64,000 nt of DNA from Nocardioides sp. GY 10113 (lineage in GTDB: Bacteria; Actinomycetota; Actinomycetes; Propionibacteriales; Nocardioidaceae). Within the stretch, counting starts at the first letter, position 1; each line of letters starts with the position of its first letter. Of this stretch, positions 58,533 through 64,000 are shown one piece after another. The DNA lies in contig NZ_STGK01000003.1 of assembly GCF_004919105.1 (NCBI RefSeq), forward strand, positions 124,001 through 188,000, written 5' to 3'. The translations under genes and the position numbers were made by a program. The notes under the pieces were generated by a model. It ran no database searches and had not been told where the DNA came from. It was given only the letters and a program-made list of their open reading frames with translations.

Positions 58533-60755
58533 TTACCAGCCGTTCAACTGACCTCCGTGCGCCGCCGCGGTCCCGCCCACCGGCCGCGGCCACCAGAACC
58601 GCTCGCCCAGCAGCAGGGCCAGCGCCGGGACCAGCACGGTGCGGACCACGAGGGTGTCCAGCAGCACGCCGATGCACACGATCACGCCGAGCTGGGCCAG
58701 CACCACGAGCGGCAGCACGCCGAGCACCAGGAACACCGCGGCGAGCAGCACGCCGGCGCTGGTGATCACCCCGCCCGTGGCGGCCAGGGCCGTCAGCATC
58801 GCGCGACGCGGTCCCTCCGTCGCCAGGCCCTCGGAGGCGCGGGCGAGCAGGAAGATGTTGTAGTCCACGCCGAGGGCGACCAGGAACAGGAACGACAGCA
58901 GCGGGGCGCCCGAGTCGAGCGCGCCGAAGCCGAAGACCTGGGTGAAGATCCACCAGGACGCGCCCAGGCTGGCGGCGTACGTCGCGACGACCGTCGCCAC
59001 CAGCAGCACCGGCGCGAGCAGCGAGCGGAGCAGGGCGCCGAGCGCCAGCAGGACGAGGCCGAGGATCAGCGGGAAGATCAGCAGGCGGTCCCGGGCCGCC
59101 GCCTCGGACTCGTCGAGCGCCTCCGCCTCCTGCCCGGTCACGTGGCTCTCCGGGAGATCGGCGAGTGCCGCGCGGAGGTCTCGGATCGCCTCGGACGCGG
59201 CGTCGGAGCCCGCGGCGGTGTCGAGCACCACCGAGATCTCGGTGACCCCGCCGCCCTCCGCGGTGACCCGCGCCGAGGAGACGGCGTCCACCTCGTCGAT
59301 CGCGGCCATCACCTGGCCGGCCGGTGCGGTCGAGACCACCTGCGTGGGGGAGGCGACGCCGGCGGGGAAGGAGTCGGCGATCCGCTCGGAGCCGGAGATC
59401 GCCTCGGGCTTGTCGAGGAACTGGTCCGCGGTGTCGAGGCCGGTCTGGATGTTCGCCACGTTGACGGCCATGGCCGCGACCAGCGCCAGGGCGCCGAGAG
59501 CGAAGGCGCCGGGGCGGCGGGCGACGATCGCGCCGAGCCGGTGCCACAGGGTCCGCCGCTCGGTCGTGCTGCCCGCCTCACCCGTGGAGGGGTCGAAGCG
59601 CGGGACGCGCGGCCAGAAGACCCACCGCCCGAACAGCACCAGCGCCGCGGGCAGCACGACCAGGGCCGCGAAGGCGGCCACCACGATCCCGACGGCGCAG
59701 GCGACGCCCAGGCCACGGGTGGTCGGGGTGAGCGAGAGCGCCAGGGTGAGCACGCCGGCGACGACGGTGACGCTGCTGGAGAGGACCGCCTCCGCCGTAC
59801 GACGCAGGGCGTGCGCCATCGCGACGTGCCGTGACTCCACGCGCCGCAGCTCCTCGCGGTAGCGGGAGATCAGCAGCAGCGCGTAGTCGGTGCCGGCGCC
59901 GAAGACGAGCACCGACAGGATGCCGACGGTCGACTCGTCCCAGGCCATGTCGAGGCCGGCCAGCGTCTGCGTGGCCGCGACGGCGGCGACCCGGTCGGCG
60001 ATGCCGACCACCAGCAGCGGGATCACCCACAGCACGGGGGACCGGTAGGTGATCACCAGCAGGAGCGCCACCACGGTGGCGGTGGCGATGAGCAGGCGCA
60101 CGTCGGCGCCGGCGAAGACCTCGGTCAGGTCGGCCTGGACCGCCGCCGGGCCGGTCACCTGGGCCTCGATGCCCGCCGGGAGATCCGCCTGGACCTGTGC
60201 GCGCAGCTCGGTGACGCGGTCGGCGACCTCGGTGGAGGAGCCGCCCTCGACCGGTACGACGGCGATCGCCGCCGTGTCGTCCTCGGCGACCAGCAGCGTC
60301 GAGGTCTGGCCGCCACCCTGGCTGGGGCCGGCCGGCACCGCGCCTGCTTCGCGGGCGACCGGTGTGAGGTCGGGGACGCGGGCGCCGATCCCGGGGGCGC
60401 CGTCGGCGGTCGAGAACACCACGACCGCCGTCGAGGTGTCGGGCGTGGGCAGCTGCGCACGGAGCTCCGTGCCGAGCGTGCTGTCCAGGTCGCGCGGCAT
60501 CGTGTCGGTGGGGGACGGGGTGCGCTCGGCCTCGCCGATGGTTCCGAGCGCGGCGACCGCGACGAGCATCGGCACCAGTGCCACCAGCCAGGCCCAGCGG
60601 CGGGAGGTCAGCCACGCGGCCAGCCCCGAGGCGTGCGGCTCCTCCGACCGTCCCGCGGGCGGGCCGGGGGACGGCGCCGGGGCCGCAGGGTCCTCGGACA
60701 TCGGTCGCGGGTCGTCCCCCCGCCGGATGGTGGCCACGCTGCCGTGGTCAGCCAC
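58533..60755 (-). CDS. MMPL-family transporter (RND superfamily)
   Basis: 740 residues from GTG 60755, which has AGGAGGA 5 nt upstream and overlaps the preceding gene by 8 bp. Two halves, each with one helix, an extracytoplasmic domain (about 60-185 and 430-530) and a five-helix block; motifs like VLVFGAGTDYALLLISRYREE and FLVALGVDYNIFLLARASEG carry the GxDY proton-relay region. MMPL proteins export lipids, siderophores or drugs. Likely co-transcribed with the sigma-like gene and controlled from the MerR promoter region. Confidence 0.93.
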   Translation of the reverse strand: MADHGSVATIRRGDDPRPMSEDPAAPAPSPGPPAGRSEEPHASGLAAWLTSRRWAWLVALVPMLVAVAALGTIGEAERTPSPTDTMPRDLDSTLGTELRAQLPTPDTSTAVVVFSTADGAPGIGARVPDLTPVAREAGAVPAGPSQGGGQTSTLLVAEDDTAAIAVVPVEGGSSTEVADRVTELRAQVQADLPAGIEAQVTGPAAVQADLTEVFAGADVRLLIATATVVALLLVITYRSPVLWVIPLLVVGIADRVAAVAATQTLAGLDMAWDESTVGILSVLVFGAGTDYALLLISRYREELRRVESRHVAMAHALRRTAEAVLSSSVTVVAGVLTLALSLTPTTRGLGVACAVGIVVAAFAALVVLPAALVLFGRWVFWPRVPRFDPSTGEAGSTTERRTLWHRLGAIVARRPGAFALGALALVAAMAVNVANIQTGLDTADQFLDKPEAISGSERIADSFPAGVASPTQVVSTAPAGQVMAAIDEVDAVSSARVTAEGGGVTEISVVLDTAAGSDAASEAIRDLRAALADLPESHVTGQEAEALDESEAAARDRLLIFPLILGLVLLALGALLRSLLAPVLLVATVVATYAASLGASWWIFTQVFGFGALDSGAPLLSFLFLVALGVDYNIFLLARASEGLATEGPRRAMLTALAATGGVITSAGVLLAAVFLVLGVLPLVVLAQLGVIVCIGVLLDTLVVRTVLVPALALLLGERFWWPRPVGGTAAAHGGQLNGW

Positions 60756-61098
60756 GGTCGTCCTCCTCGTTCATCATCTGGTCGATCGTCCCGGTCGTCG
60801 ATCGTGCGCTCGACCGCACCTGGGCGAGCAGCCAGGTGCGCGGGCGGGGCCTGGGACCGGCCCCGCCCGCTAAGTAGTTCGGAGCGCCGGCCCACACGGA
60901 TGTGTAGGCATCGACCATCGCCTCGGTCGCCGCGCGCTCCGAGCCGGTGACGGCCAGTGCGAGTCGCCAGGCGTCGGCCGCCGTGGCGTCATAGAAGCGG
61001 CTCGCCGCGGTGGGGTCGCAGGAGGCCGCGCGGCGCAGCAGTGCACGCAGCTGCGCGTCGCTGGGCGCCGCCGGTGGGGACGCCGGTGCTCGGCTCAT
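60748..61098 (-). CDS. Small protein resembling sigma-70 region 2 only
   Basis: 116 residues from ATG 61098 (GGGAG 6 nt upstream). Residues 15-85, SDAQLRALLRRAASCDPTAA then FYDATAADAWRLALAVTG and AYTSVWAGAP, follow the pattern of ECF sigma region 2 (LLRRAAxGDxxAFxxLYD...LALRxTGDxxxAEE). There is no region 4. It may bind core polymerase, be an anti-sigma-like decoy, or be decay of a full sigma gene. It precedes the MMPL exporter and is divergent from the MerR-DICT gene. Confidence 0.6.
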   Translation of the reverse strand: MSRAPASPPAAPSDAQLRALLRRAASCDPTAASRFYDATAADAWRLALAVTGSERAATEAMVDAYTSVWAGAPNYLAGGAGPRPRPRTWLLAQVRSSARSTTGTIDQMMNEEDDRG

Positions 61099-61125
61099 CG
61101 CGGACTCCCTGGGAACGACCATTCC

Positions 61126-61180
61126 GAAATACCTGAACAGACAATAACCAAAAACCTCAACAAACGAAATCAGGTATTCT
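61126..61180. promoter_or_regulatory. Divergent promoters in inverted repeat arms (MerR-DICT / sigma-like-MMPL)
   Basis: Arms AATACCTGA (61128-61136) and TCAGGTATT (61170-61178) face outward, 33 bp apart, in an AT-rich patch. Each arm holds a -10-like element for its own side: TATTCT (61175-61180) 6 nt before the merR ATG, and TATTTC on the minus strand (plus 61126-61131). The identical T-C-A-G-G before both -10s suggests one factor, probably the MerR protein, acts on both. Confidence 0.6.
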
Positions 61181-61186
61181 GGGGAC

Positions 61187-62062
61187 ATGACATCCGAGAC
61201 CGTCCCGGACGCCTCCAGAGCGGGAGAGGCGTCCCTCTCCATCGGCGAGGTCGCCGACCGGGCCGGGATCGCGGTCGCCACGCTGCGGATGTGGGAGCAG
61301 CGGCACGGTTTCCCCCAGGCATCGCGGCTGCCCAGCGGACACCGCCGCTACACCGAGGCCGACGCCGCGCTCGTCCGCGAGGTGCTGCGCCACCGTGACG
61401 CCGGCATGCGGCTGGATACCGCGATCGCGGAGACCCTCCGCAGCGCCAGCCCGCAGCCGCCGTCGATCTACGCCCGACTGCGGCGGCGCAACCCCGCGCT
61501 GCCCACCCAGCGGCTCCGCAAGACCACGCTGACCGCGATCTCCTGGGCGATCGAGGACGAGTTCTGCGCCCAGGCGCACGCCCCGGAGCTGTACGGCGCG
61601 TTCCAGCGCGAGCGGTTCTTCGACGCCTCGCGGGGGCGCTGGGAGGAGCTCGCTCTCGCCGCGGCCTCGGCCACCGTCTTCGCGGACTTCGTCGACCCCG
61701 ACCCGGACGCCTCGCCCGCGCGGATCGCCCTCGCGCCGGGCGCCCCGCTGCGCCGTGAGTGGTCGATCGTCTGCCTCGCCGACGCGTTCCCGGTGGTGCT
61801 CACCGCCTGGGAGCTCCCCGGCCAGCGCGGCGTCGCCGACCGGGACCGCGAGTTCGAGGTGGCCTGGTCGCTGGATCCCGGCGACGTCGCCGAGGCCGCG
61901 GCGGTCTGCCGGGAGATCGCGCGGGGCGAGCAGGGCGACGCGAGCGGGTACGCCGGCGCGCCCGCGGACGTCCACCGGCCGCACCCCGCGCCGCCGGAGC
62001 CCGCAGCCGCCACCGCGCTGTTCGCCCGGGTCGTCGGCTACGTCGACCGGATCGGTCGCTGA
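61187..62062 (+). CDS. MerR-family regulator with DICT sensory domain
   Basis: 291 residues. N-terminal MerR helix-turn-helix (17-85): LSIGEVADRAGIAVATLRMW, W36-E-Q-R-H-G41 and SGHRRYTEAD, the W-E-x-R-x-G form of CarA/CarH/LitR/MlrA proteins. The rest (about 115-240, TAISWAIEDEFCAQAHAPEL, RWEELALAAASATVFADF) matches a DICT domain, often linked to light or redox sensing; no B12-binding motif is visible. Leaderless promoter inferred. Likely regulates itself and the divergent sigma-like/MMPL genes. Confidence 0.85.
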   Translation: MTSETVPDASRAGEASLSIGEVADRAGIAVATLRMWEQRHGFPQASRLPSGHRRYTEADAALVREVLRHRDAGMRLDTAIAETLRSASPQPPSIYARLRRRNPALPTQRLRKTTLTAISWAIEDEFCAQAHAPELYGAFQRERFFDASRGRWEELALAAASATVFADFVDPDPDASPARIALAPGAPLRREWSIVCLADAFPVVLTAWELPGQRGVADRDREFEVAWSLDPGDVAEAAAVCREIARGEQGDASGYAGAPADVHRPHPAPPEPAAATALFARVVGYVDRIGR

Positions 62063-62079
62063 GCCGGCTCCCGTTGACG

Positions 62080-62122
62080 TCGTGTGCCTGAGGCCCTTCT
62101 CTCGGGTGGTCTCAGGCACACG
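62080..62122. repeat. Palindromic repeat family B, third copy
   Basis: CGTGTGCCTGAG (62081-62092) and CTCAGGCACACG (62111-62122), perfect 12-bp arms with an 18-nt loop. It fills the gap between the merR-DICT stop and the convergent NADH:flavin oxidoreductase, where it could act as a terminator. Confidence 0.88.
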
Positions 62123-62140
62123 GTCCTGCGGTGGGCGGCC

Positions 62141-63214
62141 TCAGGCGACCAGGTCCGGCCAGCCCGCTGCCAGGTACTCCACGAACGCCGGCCCGACCGC
62201 CTCGGCGCGCAGCTCCTCGCGGGTCACCGGCCGTGACCGGGCCGCGAAGGAGGCGTCGGCCAGCGCGCGGCGGGCGAAGTCGTGGTGCAGGATCGCGCCC
62301 GTGCCCACGGTGGCGAAGTCCGCGCCCTGGTCCAGGCACCACTGGGCGTCGGCGGCGGTCAGCACCTTGCCGGCCACGCCGAGCCGGGTCCCCCCGCGGG
62401 GCAGGTCGGTGAACCGGTCGATCAGGCGCCCGTCGAGGCCCTCGCCGCGCGGGGCGGCGTAGACGTCCCACAGGGAGAGGTCGAGGTAGTCCAGCAGTCC
62501 GGTGCCGAGCATCGCCGCCGCCACCTCGCGGCCCTCGGCCAGGGGCACCCCGAAGCCCTCGGGGCTCAGCCGCAGCCCGAGCTGGAACGCGGGGCCGGTC
62601 GCGGCGCGGATCCCCTCGACCACCTCGAGCATGGCGCGCGAGCGGTTCTCCAGCGAGCCGCCGTACCGGTCGGTGCGGCGGTTGTGGCGGTCGTCGAGGA
62701 ACTGGCCGAGCAGGTAGCCGTGGGCGCCGTGCACCTCGACCCCGTCGAAGCCGGCCCGCTCCGCGCGCGCCGCGGCCGCCACGAAGTCGGCGACCACCCG
62801 CTCGACGCCCTCGGTGGTCAGCGCGACGGTGTTCCGGTCAGGGTCGTCCCAGGGGGCCTCGTTGGGCCTGCCGGTGACGGTGGGGTCCGCGCGGCGGCCG
62901 CCGTGGTGGAGCTGGATCGAGGAGACCGCCCCGGTGGCGCGGATCGACGAGGCGAGGTCCCGCAGGCTCGCCTCGTGCTCGTCGTCGGCGACGCCCAGCT
63001 GGCCCCGCCACGCCTGGCCGGTCGGCACGACGTACGCCGCGCAGGTCATCACCAGGCCGAAGCCGCCCTCGCCGCGGGCGGTCAGCCAGCGGTGCTCGTC
63101 CTCGGAGAGCGTGCCGTCGTCGTGGCTCTGGGTGTTGGTCAACGGCGCCAGGGCGAAGCGGTTCCGCCAGGCCGGGCCGCGGGTCAGGGAGAGGGGCTGG
63201 TCCGGAGCAGTCAC
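62141..63214 (-). CDS. NADH:flavin oxidoreductase (old yellow enzyme family)
   Basis: 357 residues from GTG 63214; longer in-frame starts run into terminator and tRNA. TIM-barrel FMN motifs: RFALAPLTNTQSHDDGTLS, SIQLHHGGRRA, GVEVHGAHGYLLGQFLDD, H-N-R-R-T-D-R-Y-G-G-S-L-E-N-R-S-R and the late phosphate site LGVAGKVLTAADAQWCLDQG. No Fe-S domain as in 2,4-dienoyl-CoA reductase, so it is a simple ene-reductase-like enzyme. Physiological substrate unknown. Confidence 0.9.
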   Translation of the reverse strand: MTAPDQPLSLTRGPAWRNRFALAPLTNTQSHDDGTLSEDEHRWLTARGEGGFGLVMTCAAYVVPTGQAWRGQLGVADDEHEASLRDLASSIRATGAVSSIQLHHGGRRADPTVTGRPNEAPWDDPDRNTVALTTEGVERVVADFVAAAARAERAGFDGVEVHGAHGYLLGQFLDDRHNRRTDRYGGSLENRSRAMLEVVEGIRAATGPAFQLGLRLSPEGFGVPLAEGREVAAAMLGTGLLDYLDLSLWDVYAAPRGEGLDGRLIDRFTDLPRGGTRLGVAGKVLTAADAQWCLDQGADFATVGTGAILHHDFARRALADASFAARSRPVTREELRAEAVGPAFVEYLAAGWPDLVA

Positions 63215-63268
63215 GCGCCCATCCTCGCCGGTGAGCGCAAGGCGGCGGCCGTCGGCCCCGGAAAAGGC

Positions 63269-63303
63269 AGAAGCCCCCGCACGGTGACCCGGCGGGGGCT
63301 TCT
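63269..63303 (-). terminator. Rho-independent terminator after tRNA-Phe
   Basis: Minus strand: AGAAGCCCCCGC, 11-nt loop, GCGGGGGCTTCT, then GCCTTTTCC. Perfect 12-bp stem followed by a short U-run, 8 nt past the tRNA 3' end. Confidence 0.9.
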
Positions 63304-63310
63304 GGCTCGG

Positions 63311-63384
63311 TGGGCAGGGGCGGGGTCGAACCGCCGACCTTCCACTTTTCAGGCGGACGCTCGTACCAACTGAGCTACCTGCCC
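63311..63384 (-). tRNA. tRNA-Phe (GAA)
   Basis: 74 nt. Acceptor arms GGGCAGG / CCTGCCC pair fully, D-loop contains AGCTCAGTTGGT, the anticodon loop is CTGAAAA (anticodon GAA) between TCCGC and GTGGA, and the T-arm reads GGCGGTTCGACCCCGCC. CCA is not encoded. Transcribed leftward with its own terminator. Confidence 0.97.
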
Positions 63385-63542
63385 GAGCGATGCGTACGTT
63401 ACCCGACACCTGCCCCAGGAACGAAAGCGGCGCCACCTTCCGGCTGTCTCGCGCACGGGAGGCCGGCGGTGGGACCGGTCGCGGCGCTCGCATCGACACC
63501 CCCGGCCGCGCCGCCGATGGGCGTGGCCCGGCCGGCCGGCAC

Positions 63543-63548
63543 TATGCT
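63543..63548 (+). promoter_or_regulatory. Candidate -10 of tRNA-Glu
   Basis: TATGCT, 26 bp before the tRNA. No convincing -35 is seen in the GC-rich sequence upstream. Confidence 0.4.
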
Positions 63549-63574
63549 GTGGCCACCGCGGTCCGCTGCGGTGG

Positions 63575-63647
63575 GCCCCCGTCGTCTAGCGGCCCAGGAC
63601 CCCGCCCTTTCACGGCGGTAGCGCCGGTTCGAATCCGGTCGGGGGTG
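63575..63647 (+). tRNA. tRNA-Glu (TTC)
   Basis: 73 nt. GCCCCCG acceptor pairs with CGGGGGT (one G-U), the D-arm has GTCTAGCGGCCCAGGAC as in E. coli tRNA-Glu, the anticodon stem CCGCC/GGCGG encloses CTTTCAC (anticodon TTC), and the T-arm has CCGGTTCGAATCCGG. The discriminator is G; CCA is not encoded. Confidence 0.97.
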
Positions 63648-63659
63648 CAAGGTGGTCCT

Positions 63660-63704
63660 ACGGGTCTGATGGCAGCGATGTCGATCAGGCCCGTCTCTGC
63701 TTTT
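63660..63704 (+). terminator. Terminator after tRNA-Glu
   Basis: ACGGGTCTGAT and ATCAGGCCCGT form an 11-bp stem with one G-U pair and a 13-nt loop; TTTT follows at 63701-63704. It separates tRNA-Glu from the tRNA gene at the window end. Confidence 0.85.
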
Positions 63705-63973
63705 CCTGCCGGGCAGACCTGGGTGCGCCAGGTGTCTGGTGCCGGGGTCGTGGTCGTCCGTGCGGAGCGCCCGCTGGGCGGGCATGGGGCACACGGATCG
63801 ATGCGGGGGTGACCCGTTGCCGCCACCTTCTGCCCGCTGACCAGCGCAAACGAGGACGGCAGGCAGTGCCTCCGTCGCGGGGTACGTCCCCGATTGGGAA
63901 TCCCCGGCGGCGATGGGTTACGGTTCTACCACCTCGCCGCGAGAGCCGAAAGGCAGAAGCGGCGAAGGAGCGA
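63705..63973. other. Gap of 269 bp between two tRNA genes, no gene seen
   Basis: No frame here looks coding. TTGGGA (63894-63899) and TACGGT (63919-63924) could be a promoter for the tRNA that follows, but the 19-bp spacer makes this weak. Confidence 0.4.
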
Positions 63974-64000
63974 GGCCCCGTAGCGCAGTTGGTTAGCGCG
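63974..64000 (+). tRNA. Partial tRNA (likely tRNA-Asp), cut by window end
   Basis: The last 27 nt, GGCCCCG then TAGCGCAGTTGGTTAGCGCG, give an acceptor strand and a complete D-arm. It matches the start of actinobacterial tRNA-Asp as I recall it, and a Glu-Asp neighbour pair is common in this phylum. The anticodon is outside the window. Confidence 0.8.

Noticed and set aside
60748..61281. Longer version of the sigma-like protein starting at 61281
   Set aside because: It would run through the merR start and the divergent promoter; ATG 61098 has a proper ribosome site.

Overview
The window is high-GC DNA (about 70% by eye) from a mycothiol-using, flagellated actinobacterium, most likely Nocardioides or a close Nocardioidaceae relative. 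This is inferred from the gene set: furA-katG, a DUF3073 protein, a mycothiol-dependent isomerase fold, an MshC/CysRS-like ligase, an IdeR-type box, FlhA, kynurenine genes beside purL, and a Glu/Asp/Phe tRNA group. Many genes lie in tight operons with ATGA or GTGA overlaps, and several appear to be leaderless.

Layout. 1-10 kb: the 3' end of a contractile injection system (eCIS/tailocin-like) operon, with a baseplate protein cut by the window edge, a tail protein with a 12-bp coding minisatellite, a DUF6519-type protein and a 1139-residue DUF4157 protein. 10-15 kb: an iron store (bfd-bfr with an IdeR-like box) and a divergent sulfane-sulfur locus (GntR, rhodanese, TauE-rhodanese / MBL-rhodanese) around a perfect palindrome. 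15-23 kb: an MshC-like ligase, an ABC transporter and small membrane proteins. 23-29.5 kb: a leftward set of two-component system, small exported protein, ApbE, haem membrane protein, NuoF-like flavoprotein, ferredoxin and DUF2231 protein, which looks like one electron-transfer module. 29.5-36 kb: a lower-GC GT2 glycosyltransferase, lactate 2-monooxygenase, a KstD-like flavoprotein and a secreted M6 protease. 36-42 kb: thioesterase, GNAT, TetR-P450 pair and furA-katG. 42-46 kb: flhA without other flagellar genes and a DUF1906/peptidoglycan-binding exoprotein. 46-58 kb: purL-kynA-amidohydrolase-kynU, sterol-carrier-like protein, M20 peptidase, purF-purM, a DUF3073 protein and a branched-chain amino-acid dehydrogenase. 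58-64 kb: repeats, an MMPL exporter with a sigma-region-2-only protein divergent from a MerR-DICT regulator, an old-yellow-enzyme homologue, and tRNA-Phe, tRNA-Glu and a partial tRNA-Asp.

The points most worth following are the DUF4157 eCIS protein, the ApbE/NuoF-like electron module with an 11-bp-phased direct repeat beside a two-component system, the amidohydrolase sitting where a kynurenine formamidase would be expected, the GntR-controlled sulfur divergon with non-canonical metal ligands, the MerR-DICT divergon, and two families of palindromic intergenic repeats. All family names come from motif recognition by eye; no database search was run.
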